NCBI GenBank assembly: GCA_947564465.1
Contig: CANOCV010000004.1
Coordinates: forward strand, 1-64,000
Direction of reading: 5' to 3'
From: an uncultured Roseburia sp.
Lineage (GTDB): Bacteria > Bacillota > Clostridia > Lachnospirales > Lachnospiraceae
Length of the DNA: 64,000 nucleotides
A program made the translations under genes and the position numbers. A model generated the notes under the pieces. That model ran no database searches and was not told where the DNA came from. It worked only from the letters and a program-made list of their open reading frames with translations. Positions 51,560 through 61,328 of this stretch are shown piece after piece. The stretch's first letter is position 1. Every line of letters starts with the position of its first letter.

Positions 51560-52414
51560 ATGGAAGAGAGTCTTGTCTATAAGTCAAAAGTGGAAAAGAT
51601 ACCGGTGTGGCGTGAGGACGGGCGCCCTTGGCTTTTGGAGTATCCTGCGTTAAAGAATACAGGGATTGTCAGGCATTGTTTTACAACAAGGCTTGGGGGC
51701 GTCAGCGAGGGAATGTTTTCTGCGCTGAATTTAAGCTTTTCAAGAGGAGACGACCCTTTGAAGGTGAAGGAAAATTACAGACGCGTTGCGGAGGCGCTTC
51801 AGGTTCCGTGTGAGCGTTTTGTTTTATCGGATCAGACGCATACGACGAATGTGCGCGTGGTGACTGAGGAGGATGCGGGAAAGGGAATTACGCGGGAGCG
51901 GGACTATAAGGATGTGGACGGGCTTGTGACGAATAAAAACGGCCTTGTGCTTGCAACCTTTTATGCGGACTGCGTGCCGTTGTACTTTGTCGATGTACGC
52001 AGGCGCGCGATCGGGCTTTCACACTCGGGCTGGAGGGGAACGGTTGGCAGGATGGGACAGGTAACGGTTGATGTGATGCGGCGTGAATTTGGAAGCTGCC
52101 CTGAGGATATCGTCTGTGCAATCGGCCCGTCTATCTGTCAGGATTGTTACGAGGTGAGCGGGGATGTGGCAGAGCGGTTTGCGGCGGAGTTTTTCGGATA
52201 TGAGAAAGAAATGATAATTGATAAGGGAAATGGAAAATATCAGCTTGATCTGTGGAAAGCAAATGAAAGGGCGCTGCTCGATGCGGGAGTAAGGCCAAAG
52301 AATATAAGCATGACGGGGCTGTGCACCTGTTGCAATGATAAGCTGCTGTTTTCCCACCGCGCCACAGACGGCAGGAGAGGAAATCTGGGAGCGTTTTTAT
52401 GCCTGAACGGTTAA
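51560..52414 (+). CDS. Multicopper-oxidase-like YfiH/PgeF family protein
   Basis: A 284-residue protein of the YfiH/DUF152 (laccase-domain) family. Members act as purine nucleoside phosphorylase/deaminase or remove wrong amino acids in peptidoglycan precursors (PgeF). Conserved metal and catalytic residues are in 'LSDQTHTTNV' (His), 'FYADCVPLYF' (Cys) and 'LSHSGWRGTVGRM' (His). ATG at 51560 follows AAGGAAGAG. It is the last gene of the rplS run; the 110 bases beyond hold the YtrA-type promoter and operator. Confidence 0.92.
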   Translation: MEESLVYKSKVEKIPVWREDGRPWLLEYPALKNTGIVRHCFTTRLGGVSEGMFSALNLSFSRGDDPLKVKENYRRVAEALQVPCERFVLSDQTHTTNVRVVTEEDAGKGITRERDYKDVDGLVTNKNGLVLATFYADCVPLYFVDVRRRAIGLSHSGWRGTVGRMGQVTVDVMRREFGSCPEDIVCAIGPSICQDCYEVSGDVAERFAAEFFGYEKEMIIDKGNGKYQLDLWKANERALLDAGVRPKNISMTGLCTCCNDKLLFSHRATDGRRGNLGAFLCLNG

Positions 52415-52447
52415 GAAAGAATTAAGAAAATACTTTCCTGAAATCTC

Positions 52448-52502
52448 TTGTACTGACCCGGTGTGCATGGTAGATTAAGTGTACTAAGACAGGTAGTACA
52501 GT
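52448..52502 (+). promoter_or_regulatory. Promoter and YtrA-type operator
   Basis: TTGTAC (52448-52453), 17-base spacer, TAGATT (52471-52476). Right after the -10, AGTGTA (52478-52483) and TACAGT (52497-52502) are separated by exactly 13 bases, with inner GTACTA/TAGTAC arms also symmetric. The YtrA repressor of Bacillus binds AGTGTA-N13-TACACT, so this differs at one pair of bases. It covers the start site and should repress the GntR-ABC operon below. Confidence 0.75.
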
Positions 52503-52526
52503 GGACGGGATAAGGAGGTAACTGTA

Positions 52527-52898
52527 TTGATTCAGTTGAATTATCGGGATACAAAGCCCATTTATGAGCAGATAAAGGACGGTCTGCGGCGTCTCATTCT
52601 GACGGAGGCGATTGTCGCGGATGAAAAGCTGCCGTCGGTGCGCGAGCTGGCGGCGAGCCTTGCAATTAATCCGAATACGATAGGACGGGCGTACCGGGAG
52701 CTGGAACAGGAGGGGTACGTTTATACGGTTGCGGGCAAAGGAACCTTTGCGGCGCCGCGCGGGCAGTTTGTGAACGCCAGAACCGCGGGACTGCTGGAGG
52801 AATTTGATAATGTTGTGATGGAGCTTCTCTATATGTCGGTGAGGCCGGAGCAGTTGAATGCAAGAATGGACAGACTAAAGGAGGGGACAAAAAAATGA
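52527..52898 (+). CDS. GntR-family regulator, YtrA subfamily
   Basis: A 123-residue repressor made almost only of a GntR winged helix (about 5-75, 'PIYEQIKDGLRRLI', 'LPSVRELAASLAINPNTIGR') with a short C-terminal dimerisation helix, the YtrA layout. TTG start at 52527 with AAGGAGGT 7 bases upstream. It overlaps the ABC ATPase start by four bases (ATGA). Related operons respond to wall-active antibiotics in Bacillus; here this is inference. It probably autoregulates at 52478-52502. Confidence 0.92.
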   Translation: MIQLNYRDTKPIYEQIKDGLRRLILTEAIVADEKLPSVRELAASLAINPNTIGRAYRELEQEGYVYTVAGKGTFAAPRGQFVNARTAGLLEEFDNVVMELLYMSVRPEQLNARMDRLKEGTKK

Positions 52899-53794
52899 TA
52901 TGGGCGCAGGACCTAAAAAAGCAGTATGACGGGATTACGGCCTTAGACGGCGCCAACATGCATGTGCCAAAGGGCGCAATCTACGGGCTTGTCGGACCGA
53001 ACGGTGCGGGAAAATCCACATTGATCCGCCATATTACGGGAATTTATAAGCCGGATGCGGGAAGAGTTGCGATTGACGGAATGCCGGTTTATGAAAATCC
53101 GGCCGCTAAGGCAAAGTTTGCATATATACCGGATGATTTATTTTATTTTCAGCAGGCGAACACACTCGAGATGAAAAAGTTTTATAAGGGAATTTATAAG
53201 AATTTTGACGAGCAGCTTTTTTATAAGCTTAGAGAGGCGTTTCCCGTGATAGATCCAAAGGCGGGAATCCGCAGGCTGTCAAAGGGAATGCAAAAGCAGG
53301 TGGCATTCTGGCTTGCGATTAGCTGTCGGCCGGAAATTCTCATTTTGGACGAGCCGGTGGACGGACTTGATCCTGTGATGCGGCGTCAGCTATGGGGAAT
53401 CATCATGTCCGATGTGGCTGAGTATGGAACGACCGTTTTGGTGTCTTCACATAACTTAAGGGAATTGGAAGACGTATGCGATCATGTGGGAATTATGCAT
53501 TGCGGAAAGGTAATGATTGAGCGGTCATTAAGCGAGCTTCAGGGAAGTGTCTGTAAAATACAGGTTGCCTTTCAGGAGGGGATGCCCAAGCTTCCCGAGG
53601 ATTTTGAGGTTCTTCATATGTCCAGCACAGGAAGAGTCTATACATTAATCGTAAAAGGCGACCAGGCGGCGGCAAAGGCGCAGCTTGAGAAAATGAATCC
53701 GATGTTGATTGATGTACTCCCTCTGTCGTTAGAAGAAATCTTTATCTATGAATTAGGAGGTGCTGATTATGCGGTCTCGGACATCATTTTTTAA
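52895..53794 (+). CDS. ABC transporter ATP-binding protein
   Basis: A 299-residue ATPase: Walker A GPNGAGKST, signature LSKGMQKQ (altered from LSGGQ as in many YtrB/BcrA types), Walker B EILILDEPVDGLDP with catalytic Glu, and 'VSSHNLRELEDV' as the switch. The C-terminal region (about 215-299) is the domain seen in antibiotic-export ATPases. It pairs with the permease that overlaps its end by 26 bases. Exported substrate unknown; lipid or peptide antibiotic detoxification is possible. Confidence 0.93.
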   Translation: MIWAQDLKKQYDGITALDGANMHVPKGAIYGLVGPNGAGKSTLIRHITGIYKPDAGRVAIDGMPVYENPAAKAKFAYIPDDLFYFQQANTLEMKKFYKGIYKNFDEQLFYKLREAFPVIDPKAGIRRLSKGMQKQVAFWLAISCRPEILILDEPVDGLDPVMRRQLWGIIMSDVAEYGTTVLVSSHNLRELEDVCDHVGIMHCGKVMIERSLSELQGSVCKIQVAFQEGMPKLPEDFEVLHMSSTGRVYTLIVKGDQAAAKAQLEKMNPMLIDVLPLSLEEIFIYELGGADYAVSDIIF

Positions 53795-55667
53795 CGGAAC
53801 CATATTTAAGAAAAACATAACGCATTATTGGCCGGTTTGGATTGTATTCTTTTTGTATCTCATCTGTGTCATTCCGGTGGCCATCTTTTTCAGAACCTCG
53901 TATATGGACGCCAGTTATACGGCAGAGGAGATCGTTCAAATAAAATCAGGTGAATATTATTCTGTCTTGAATGACGCTCTAAGCCCTATGATAGCTTTTG
54001 GGATGGGGGTATTGTCCGCATTGGCCGTATACTACTATCTGTACAACGGAAAAAGTGCGCACGCGTTTCATGCGTTTCCGGTACGCAGGGGAGAGCTGTT
54101 TGTCACAAATTATGTGTCCGGTTTTCTGTTTTATACGCTGCCGTTGCTTTTGTCATTTTTCATGGGTGCCTGTGTCTGCGCATTGAAAGGGATTACGTCC
54201 TTGGAATATCTTCTGGCATGGTTTCTTCTGATGGAGGGAATGACGTTCTTCTTTTATAATATGGCGATATTTGTGGGGATGTTTACCGGACAGTTCTTTG
54301 TAGTTCCGCTTTTGACGCTGATACTGAATTATCTGTATGTGGGATGCCGCTCTGCGGCGCTTTCGGTTATGGGCATTATTTCCTACGGATTAAACGACAT
54401 ATACGCAGGCAGAACGGTCAGTATTCTATCACCGCTTCCCTTTCTGCTCTCGAAAGCCGGTTTTTTGGTGGAGTGGAATGGAAATCAGAGTGTCTGCAGT
54501 GCCAAAGGACTCAAATACGTGGCGATTTATGTTATTGTGGCCGTTTTTTTGGGCATCGTATCTTTTTTCATGTATCGGAAGAGGAAAATAGAGGTGACAG
54601 GAGACATCTTTATTATCAAGGCGGTGAAGCCGCTGTTTCGCTGGGGGGCGGCGGGCAGTGTTTCCATGCTTGCGGCTACGGTTGTCTGCAGCGGCATGCC
54701 GGTAGCGGGAGAATCAAGGAAGTTTGCGTTGCTTTTGGTTTTGATGCTTATTTTAGGAGTTATCGTCTTTTTTGCGGCGGAGATGTTGCTCCAGAGAAGT
54801 TTTAAGGTATTTCAAAAGAAAAGGTTATTAGAGTGCGGCGTATATTCTGCATTAATGGCATTGTTTTTGTTTGCGGTTGAGATGGATATGTTTGGGATGG
54901 AGAGGAAGCTTCCTGATAAGTCTGAGATTGTAAGCGCTCAGGTACAGCTTTATTATCCGCTCTATGAGGAGGGCGGGACAAAAATCAGTGAGGTTCTTGC
55001 GGTGCACCGGCAGATTATAGAATCGAAAGAGGAATTTGAGAGCTATTATGAGAGGAGCGGCCAGGACGACGTGAGAACGGCCAATATGGAGATTCGTTAT
55101 ACATTGAAGGATGGAACTCCGTTTATCCGCAACTATAATATTCCGGTTGGGGAGGATTATCTGGCAAGGAAGGATTCTGTCGTCTCGAGGATACAGAAGC
55201 TTTCCTGTGATGTGGAAGCCTATCTCAGAGGAAATATCTGCCTGAATTACAAGGAAGCGGAAGTAAAGGAGATTGCGGTCGAAGTTTACGATGAGGAGCT
55301 CGACAGTCATACGATAACGGTGGAAGAGAAGGATTGGGCGATATTGTATAATGCGTTGAAGCAGGATATCAGGGAGGGGAATATTTTAGGACATTTTGAG
55401 GATGAATATACTGATACGAATGATTATAATTACTGGAATACGCTAAATATACACATTTATGCAAAAAACGGGATTAAGGAAATATGGGCTATGCAGTATG
55501 GGGAAGACATGTGGTCCGAGGAATCAATTGCATATATTTCATTGAACAGAGATTGTGTCAATACAATCGGAATGTTAAGAGAGCTTGGCATTATTAATGA
55601 TTCCGACAGGCGTCTTTTGACTGCAGAGGAGTACGCGAAGAGCAGTGACACGATGGAGGAAGAGTAG
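53769..55667 (+). CDS. ABC-2 type permease with large C-terminal domain
   Basis: A 632-residue membrane partner of the preceding ATPase. About 7 or 8 membrane helices occupy the first 375 residues or so ('WPVWIVFFLYLICVIPVAIF', 'FALLLVLMLILGVIVFFAAE', 'CGVYSALMALFLFAVEMDMF'), followed by an extracytoplasmic C-terminal domain (about 380-632) rich in beta strands and acidic residues. ATG at 53769 is 8 bases after AGGAGG; a GTG nine bases earlier is embedded in that site. Last gene of the GntR operon; 18 bases follow to the DUF512 gene. Confidence 0.88.
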   Translation: MRSRTSFFNGTIFKKNITHYWPVWIVFFLYLICVIPVAIFFRTSYMDASYTAEEIVQIKSGEYYSVLNDALSPMIAFGMGVLSALAVYYYLYNGKSAHAFHAFPVRRGELFVTNYVSGFLFYTLPLLLSFFMGACVCALKGITSLEYLLAWFLLMEGMTFFFYNMAIFVGMFTGQFFVVPLLTLILNYLYVGCRSAALSVMGIISYGLNDIYAGRTVSILSPLPFLLSKAGFLVEWNGNQSVCSAKGLKYVAIYVIVAVFLGIVSFFMYRKRKIEVTGDIFIIKAVKPLFRWGAAGSVSMLAATVVCSGMPVAGESRKFALLLVLMLILGVIVFFAAEMLLQRSFKVFQKKRLLECGVYSALMALFLFAVEMDMFGMERKLPDKSEIVSAQVQLYYPLYEEGGTKISEVLAVHRQIIESKEEFESYYERSGQDDVRTANMEIRYTLKDGTPFIRNYNIPVGEDYLARKDSVVSRIQKLSCDVEAYLRGNICLNYKEAEVKEIAVEVYDEELDSHTITVEEKDWAILYNALKQDIREGNILGHFEDEYTDTNDYNYWNTLNIHIYAKNGIKEIWAMQYGEDMWSEESIAYISLNRDCVNTIGMLRELGIINDSDRRLLTAEEYAKSSDTMEEE

Positions 55668-55685
55668 GCAGGTAAAGGAGTATAT

Positions 55686-57017
55686 ATGCGGGAGAGGAAA
55701 CATATTATTCGGAAGGTAGAAAAGGGAGGCATTGCCGATCAGCTTGAGCTTGAGGAGGGAGACTGTCTGCTTTCCATCAACGGACATGCGGTCGAGGATG
55801 TGTTTGATTATCAGTATTTGACACAAGACGAGTATTTGCTCGTTCTGGTGGAGAAGGCAAACGGAGAAGAGTGGGAGCTTGAGATTGAAAAAGAATTTGA
55901 CGAGGATCTGGGAATTATATTTGAGAACGGTTTGATGGATGATTACAGGTCCTGTTGTAACAAATGCATTTTCTGCTTTATTGACCAGATGCCGAAAGGG
56001 ATGCGGGAGACGCTTTATTTTAAGGATGATGACTCGAGGCTTTCTTTTTTGCAGGGAAATTACGTGACGCTTACGAATATGAAGGATAGGGATATCGAGA
56101 GGATCATACATTACAATCTTGCACCGATAAATGTGTCGGTGCATACCACAAATCCTAAGCTTCGCTGTCAAATGTTAAATAACCGTTTTGCGGGGGAGGC
56201 GTTAAAAAAGATTGAGCGTCTGAGCGATGCGGGCATTGAGATGAACGGGCAGATTGTTTTGTGCAAAAATGTCAACGACGGGCAGGAATTGGAGCGTACA
56301 ATCTCGGATTTGACGGCGTACATTCCGCAGATGAAAAGCGTGTCGGTAGTTCCGGTAGGGTTGACAAAGTACAGAGAGGGGCTGTATCCGTTAGAGCCGT
56401 TTGAACGGGAGGATGCGAAAGCGGTGCTTGATTGCATTCATAGATGGCAGGATTATTGCATGGAAAAATTCGGCACGCATTTTGTTCACGGCGGGGATGA
56501 GTGGTATTTGCTGGCGGAGGAGAAGCTGCCGGAGGAGGAACGCTATGACGGCTATCTGCAGCTTGAAAACGGTGTCGGAATGCTTACGCTTTTGCAGAAT
56601 GAATTTGCAAAGGAGCTTTCGCTGGCAGGGAAGGATTCGTCACTGAACCGCCATGTGACGATTGCGACGGGGCGCCTTGCGGCGCCGTTTCTTAGCGGAA
56701 TGGCAAATGCGGTGAAAGAAAAATTTCCGGGGCTGACTGTGGATGTGATTTCAATCTGCAATCATTTTTTCGGGGAGAGGATTACTGTGTCCGGTCTTTT
56801 AACAGGACAGGATCTCATTGCGCAGCTTAGAGGCAGGGATCTTGGAGAAGCTCTGCTTTTGCCATGTAATCTGCTGCGCGACGGAGAGGAGACCTTTTTG
56901 GACGACCTGACGGTTTCTGATTTGAAAAAAACTTTACAAGTATGGATAGATATTGTAAAATCAAGCGGTCAGGATTTGCTTTTTGCAATGACTGGAAAGG
57001 AGCGGACAAATGAGTAA
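55686..57017 (+). CDS. DUF512 family PDZ / radical-SAM-like protein
   Basis: A 443-residue protein with an N-terminal PDZ-like segment ('[20 protein letters not shown]', about 5-65), then a radical SAM-like domain with a Cys cluster '[11 protein letters not shown]' (about 92-102, CxxCxxC) and a C-terminal DUF512 domain (about 200-440). Family members are Firmicutes proteins with no assigned reaction; the Cys motif suggests an iron-sulphur cluster. It overlaps der by 8 bases, and DUF512-der-plsY-gpsA is a conserved gene order in Clostridia. Confidence 0.9.
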   Translation: MRERKHIIRKVEKGGIADQLELEEGDCLLSINGHAVEDVFDYQYLTQDEYLLVLVEKANGEEWELEIEKEFDEDLGIIFENGLMDDYRSCCNKCIFCFIDQMPKGMRETLYFKDDDSRLSFLQGNYVTLTNMKDRDIERIIHYNLAPINVSVHTTNPKLRCQMLNNRFAGEALKKIERLSDAGIEMNGQIVLCKNVNDGQELERTISDLTAYIPQMKSVSVVPVGLTKYREGLYPLEPFEREDAKAVLDCIHRWQDYCMEKFGTHFVHGGDEWYLLAEEKLPEEERYDGYLQLENGVGMLTLLQNEFAKELSLAGKDSSLNRHVTIATGRLAAPFLSGMANAVKEKFPGLTVDVISICNHFFGERITVSGLLTGQDLIAQLRGRDLGEALLLPCNLLRDGEETFLDDLTVSDLKKTLQVWIDIVKSSGQDLLFAMTGKERTNE

Positions 57018-58338
57018 ACCGGTAGTAGCGATTGTGGGGCGTCCGAATGTGGGGAAGTCTACGCTGTTTAACGTGCTGGCGGGGGAGCGCATTTCGATTG
57101 TGCAGGATACCCCGGGTGTGACAAGAGACAGGATCTATGCGGATGTTTCATGGTTGAATTATAATTTTACTTTGATTGATACGGGCGGTATTGAGCCGGA
57201 GAGCGGGGACATCATTTTATCTCAGATGCGGGAGCAGGCGCAGATTGCCATTGATACGGCGAACGTGATTGTCTTTATTACAGATGTGAGGCAGGGGCTT
57301 GTGGATGCGGACGAGAAGGTGGCGGATATGCTTCGGCGTTCTAAAAAGCCGATCTTACTTGTGATAAATAAAGTGGATAACTTTGAAAAATTTATGCCGG
57401 ATGTGTATGAATTTTATAATCTTGGAATCGGTGATCCGATTCCGGTGTCGGCGGCGTCGAAGCTTGGAATCGGCGATCTTTTGGATGAGATTACAAAGCA
57501 TTTTACGAAAGATATGTTAGAGGAGGCGGAGGACGAGCGGCCAAGGATCGCAATTGTGGGCAAACCGAATGTGGGGAAGTCTTCATTGATTAACAGGCTG
57601 TGCGGAAACAATCGTCTGATTGTATCGGAGATTGCGGGAACGACAAGGGATGCGGTGGATACCGATATTCGCTATAACGGAAAGGACTACGTATTTATCG
57701 ATACGGCAGGACTGCGCCGCAAAAGCAAGATCAAGGAAGAGATTGAGCGTTACAGCATTATCCGTGCGGTAACTGCGGTTGAGAGAGCGGATGTGGTCAT
57801 TCTGATGATAGACGGCACGGAGGGCGTTACGGAGCAGGACGCAAAGATTGCCGGGATTGCCCATGAGAGGGGGAAGGGAATCTTGATTGCCGTCAATAAG
57901 TGGGATGCGGTGACAAAGGATGATAAGACGATTTACAGACATACGGAGAAGATTCGTCAGATTTTAAGCTTTATGTCTTACGCGGAGATTCTTTTTATAT
58001 CTGCTAAGACAGGGCAGCGCGTCGGAAAAATATTTGAGATGATCGATATGGTGATTGAAAATAACAGTATGCGTGTGGCGACCGGCGTGCTCAACGAGAT
58101 AATGGCGGAGGCCGTTGCGATGCAGCAGCCGCCGACGGATAAGGGGAAGCGTTTAAGGCTCTATTATATCACGCAGGCTGCCGTAAAGCCGCCGACATTT
58201 GTTATTTTTGTGAATGATAAACAGCTGATGCACTTTTCGTATACGCGGTATTTGGAGAACAGGATTCGTGATGCTTTCGGTTTCCGGGGAACATCACTGA
58301 AATTTATTATCCGTGAGAGAAAGGAAGATTCAAAATGA
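57010..58338 (+). CDS. der: Ribosome biogenesis GTPase Der (EngA)
   Basis: A 442-residue double GTPase needed for 50S assembly. Two complete G domains: the first with GRPNVGKST, 'DTGGIEP' and 'NKVD'; the second with GKPNVGKSS, '[11 protein letters not shown]' and 'NKWD'; then a KH-like C-terminal domain (about 355-442). It overlaps its upstream neighbour by 8 bases and is overlapped by plsY by 4 bases, indicating one tightly coupled transcript. Confidence 0.98.
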   Translation: MSKPVVAIVGRPNVGKSTLFNVLAGERISIVQDTPGVTRDRIYADVSWLNYNFTLIDTGGIEPESGDIILSQMREQAQIAIDTANVIVFITDVRQGLVDADEKVADMLRRSKKPILLVINKVDNFEKFMPDVYEFYNLGIGDPIPVSAASKLGIGDLLDEITKHFTKDMLEEAEDERPRIAIVGKPNVGKSSLINRLCGNNRLIVSEIAGTTRDAVDTDIRYNGKDYVFIDTAGLRRKSKIKEEIERYSIIRAVTAVERADVVILMIDGTEGVTEQDAKIAGIAHERGKGILIAVNKWDAVTKDDKTIYRHTEKIRQILSFMSYAEILFISAKTGQRVGKIFEMIDMVIENNSMRVATGVLNEIMAEAVAMQQPPTDKGKRLRLYYITQAAVKPPTFVIFVNDKQLMHFSYTRYLENRIRDAFGFRGTSLKFIIRERKEDSK

Positions 58339-58991
58339 TAGCAGAACGTATAGCGGCGGTGGTCATCGGTTATTGCTGTGGTTTGATTTTGTCGGGGTAT
58401 TTGTATGGAAAAGTAAAGCATGTGGATGTAAGGACCATGGGAAGCGGCAATGTAGGTACTACGAACACATTGAGAAATCTTGGCTGGAAGGCAGGTGCGG
58501 TGACGCTGATTGGGGATATCGGCAAGGTTTTTCTTGCAATTTTTCTGGTATGGCTGATTTTTCACAAATCACATCCGGATATGGTGGGGCTTTTTGAAAT
58601 GTATGCCGGCTTCGGTGCGGTGCTGGGGCATGATTTTCCGGTATATATGAAATTCAAGGGCGGCAAGGGGATTGCAAGTACGGGTGGTATGGTGCTGGGC
58701 TTCTGCCCGTTTGCGGCGCCGATCAGTCTTGGAATCTTTATTTTAACGGTTCTTATCACAAGATATGTTTCGCTCGGCTCAATTCTTGCATTAATCAGCC
58801 TGTTTATCCAGGTATTGTTCTTCGGTCGGGCGGGGATGTTTGCGGTGCCTGACGCAAACCTGACAGAGGTGTACGTGGTATTTGGGATACTGGCCGGAAT
58901 TGGATTGGTAAAACACAGGTCCAATATCGCAAGGCTGATGCAGGGAACGGAAAACAAGTTCGGTTCTAAGAAAACGGAAAACGAGGTGTAA
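58335..58991 (+). CDS. plsY: Glycerol-3-phosphate acyltransferase PlsY
   Basis: A 218-residue membrane acyltransferase using acyl-phosphate to acylate glycerol-3-phosphate, the first step of phospholipid synthesis. Five or so membrane helices; the three conserved segments are '[16 protein letters not shown]', '[19 protein letters not shown]' and the later 'GL.KHRSNI.RL' (here [17 protein letters not shown]). ATG overlaps the der stop (ATGA). gpsA, which makes the substrate, follows. Confidence 0.97.
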   Translation: MIAERIAAVVIGYCCGLILSGYLYGKVKHVDVRTMGSGNVGTTNTLRNLGWKAGAVTLIGDIGKVFLAIFLVWLIFHKSHPDMVGLFEMYAGFGAVLGHDFPVYMKFKGGKGIASTGGMVLGFCPFAAPISLGIFILTVLITRYVSLGSILALISLFIQVLFFGRAGMFAVPDANLTEVYVVFGILAGIGLVKHRSNIARLMQGTENKFGSKKTENEV

Positions 58992-58992
58992 T

Positions 58993-60003
58993 ATGCTTAA
59001 AATCAGCGTAATAGGTGCGGGAAGCTGGGGTACGGCCCTGGCACATGTTTTGAACAGAAATGGGCATGCGGTTACAATCTGGTCGGCATTGGAAGATGAG
59101 ATCGTTCTGTTAAAGGAAAAGCATGAGCAGACAGAAAAGCTTCCGGGAGTGAAGCTGGCGGAAGATATTTTGTTTACCGCCGATATAGAAGAAGCGGTTT
59201 TGGATAAGGATATGCTGGTGCTTGCGGTGCCGTCGCCGTTTACAAGGGAAACGGCAAAGAAGATGGCGCCTTATGTGAAAGAAGGGCAGATGATTGTCAG
59301 TGTCTCTAAAGGAATTGAGGAGGATACACTGATGACGCTGTCGGAAATTATACGACAGGAAATACCGCAGTGTACGGTGGCGGTGCTCTGCGGCCCGAGC
59401 CATGCGGAGGAGGTGGGAATCGGCCTTCCGACAACGCTTGTCGCAGGAGCATGCACAAGAGAGGCGGCGGAGTTTGTGCAGAATGCGTTTATGAACGAGA
59501 CGCTCAGGATTTATACAAGTCCGGATACGCTAGGGATGGAGCTTGGGGCTTCTTTGAAGAATGTCATCGCACTTGCGGCGGGTATGGCGGACGGGCTCGG
59601 TTACGGCGATAACACCAAGGCCGCTTTGATTACAAGGGGCGTCACGGAAATAGGAAGGCTTGCGCTTGCCATGGGCGCCGAATATGAGACGTTAAGCGGA
59701 TTGACCGGAATGGGAGATTTAATTGTAACCTGCGCCAGCAAGCACAGCAGAAACCGCAGGGCAGGAATGCTTATGGGCCAGGGGCGCACAATGCAGGAGG
59801 CAATGGATGAGGTGAAGATGGTCGTGGAGGGTGTTTTTTCTGCCAAGGCAGCGGTAGCGCTTGGGAAGAAATACCACGTAGAGCTGCCGATTATTGAGCA
59901 GGTCAATGAAGTGCTTTTCTGCGGCAAAACGGCAAAGGACGCGGTGAAGGAGCTGATGCTGCGCGATCGCAAGGCGGAGCACGAGAAACTGGATTGGGAG
60001 TAA
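58993..60003 (+). CDS. gpsA: Glycerol-3-phosphate dehydrogenase [NAD(P)+]
   Basis: A 336-residue cytoplasmic dehydrogenase reducing dihydroxyacetone phosphate to glycerol-3-phosphate, substrate of PlsY. The Rossmann loop is GAGSWGTALAHVL (8-20). The catalytic Lys lies in 'GASLKNVIALAAGM', and 'CGPSHAEEVG' is the conserved substrate region. Start ATG is one base after the plsY stop. Length is normal. Confidence 0.98.
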   Translation: MLKISVIGAGSWGTALAHVLNRNGHAVTIWSALEDEIVLLKEKHEQTEKLPGVKLAEDILFTADIEEAVLDKDMLVLAVPSPFTRETAKKMAPYVKEGQMIVSVSKGIEEDTLMTLSEIIRQEIPQCTVAVLCGPSHAEEVGIGLPTTLVAGACTREAAEFVQNAFMNETLRIYTSPDTLGMELGASLKNVIALAAGMADGLGYGDNTKAALITRGVTEIGRLALAMGAEYETLSGLTGMGDLIVTCASKHSRNRRAGMLMGQGRTMQEAMDEVKMVVEGVFSAKAAVALGKKYHVELPIIEQVNEVLFCGKTAKDAVKELMLRDRKAEHEKLDWE

Positions 60004-60005
60004 AA

Positions 60006-60440
60006 ATGGAACGGATAAAAATCAAATATTTTACGGATAAAATCGAAAAACTGGCATATATTGACGGAAAGTCGGATTGGATTGATCTGCGGGCATCCGA
60101 GACAGTGGAATTATCCGCGGGAGAATTTGCGTTGATTCCGCTCGGTGTCGCGATGGAGCTGCCGAAAGGGTATGAGGCGCATATAGTGCCGAGAAGCTCC
60201 ACATTCAAGAACTTCGGGATTATTCAGACAAACAGCTGCGGCATTATCGACGGTTCTTACTGCGGCGATACGGATATGTGGAAAATGCCCGTTTATGCAA
60301 TTCGCGACACGCGGATAGAGGTCAATGACAGAATCGCACAGTTTCGCATTGTGGAGAATCAGCCGAAAATTGTGTTTGAAGAGGCGGAGCGGCTGGAAGG
60401 CGCTGACAGAGGCGGTTTTGGAAGTACCGGAAGGCAGTAA
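60006..60440 (+). CDS. dut: Deoxyuridine 5'-triphosphate nucleotidohydrolase
   Basis: A 144-residue trimeric-type dUTPase hydrolysing dUTP to dUMP, keeping uracil out of DNA. Motifs are 'VDLRA'-like (here WIDLRASE), 'PRSSTFKNFGI', 'GIIDGSYCGD', 'RIAQFRIVE' and the C-terminal 'RGGFGSTG' arm. ATG at 60006 follows GGGAG in the gpsA end. It complements the uracil-DNA glycosylase at 20213 in the same genome. Confidence 0.93.
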   Translation: MERIKIKYFTDKIEKLAYIDGKSDWIDLRASETVELSAGEFALIPLGVAMELPKGYEAHIVPRSSTFKNFGIIQTNSCGIIDGSYCGDTDMWKMPVYAIRDTRIEVNDRIAQFRIVENQPKIVFEEAERLEGADRGGFGSTGRQ

Positions 60441-60482
60441 TATAGCGGAAAACAGAGGGCAAACAAAAAGGAGGGCGTTACC

Positions 60483-61124
60483 ATGGAGAAACGTATGGTG
60501 AAATTTTATTCGAGAGAGAACAATAAGCTGGCACTGCATGCGTCGTCGGGGCATTTTGCTACGAGTAATTCGCATATCAATTATTACATTGATGTGACGA
60601 GTATTAAAACGCGTGTGCGGGAAGCAAAAGAGGCAGCGGCTATTTTAAGCACCAGGGTAAATCCGATGTCGTATGTGGATACGATCGTCTGTATGGACGG
60701 TACGGAAGTGATTGGGGCGTTTCTTGCCGAGTTGTTGGAGCAGAGAAAGGTTTTGTCCACCAATATTCATGAAACGCTGTATGTTGTGGAGCCGGAGTTA
60801 AACAACAGCAACCAGATCATGTTCCGCGACAATATGAAGGATAAGATTGCGGGCAAGCATGTAGTGCTTCTTCTTGATACCACGACGACAGGAGAGACGA
60901 TTCGAAGAAGCGTGGAGGCAATCCGTTATTACGGCGGAATTGTGGAAAAGGTTGTATCCCTGTTTAGTACAATCAATGGAATTAACGGTATGTCGATAGA
61001 CACGATATTTACCGCGGAGGACATCCCGGGTTACCAGGCATATGAGCCGCACGATTGCCCGTTCTGCAAGAAGGGAATACCGATTGAGGCTATGGTAAAC
61101 GGATTTGGTTACTCTAAGCTGTAA
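60483..61124 (+). CDS. Phosphoribosyltransferase related to PyrE
   Basis: A 213-residue type I PRTase. The PRPP-binding loop is 'VVLLLDTTTTGETIRRS', and 'DTIVCMDGTEVIGAFLAELL' is the region after the first strand of orotate PRTase relatives. The end has a Cys pair 'PHDCPFCKKGIP', which true orotate phosphoribosyltransferases often lack, so I do not name it pyrE. It may recycle a nucleobase. It follows dut by 42 bases with AAGGAGG. A clear terminator and a 200-base gap come next. Confidence 0.85.
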   Translation: MEKRMVKFYSRENNKLALHASSGHFATSNSHINYYIDVTSIKTRVREAKEAAAILSTRVNPMSYVDTIVCMDGTEVIGAFLAELLEQRKVLSTNIHETLYVVEPELNNSNQIMFRDNMKDKIAGKHVVLLLDTTTTGETIRRSVEAIRYYGGIVEKVVSLFSTINGINGMSIDTIFTAEDIPGYQAYEPHDCPFCKKGIPIEAMVNGFGYSKL

Positions 61125-61247
61125 GGCGAGGGGAAGCTTTCCGTCAGATTGTACAGAAAAAGGAGTCTTCTTCGTCAGATTGACGGAAACGAAAATATCC
61201 GGATGAAAAACTTGTCAGTTTACACAAAAAAGGAAAAAAAGTTTGTG

Positions 61248-61278
61248 AAATCCCCGCATAGTCAAATGCGGGGATTTT
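61248..61278 (+). terminator. Terminator before the sugar ATPase gene
   Basis: AAATCCCCGCAT (61248-61259), loop AGTCAA, ATGCGGGGATTT (61266-61277), followed by TGTGTAT. A perfect 12-bp stem. Upstream, TTCCGTCA (about 61139) and TGACGGAA (about 61181) form a wider inverted pair of unclear role. Confidence 0.75.
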
Positions 61279-61328
61279 GTGTATCATGAACATAGTTAAA
61301 AACAAGAAGATTTTAGGAGGGCATAAAA

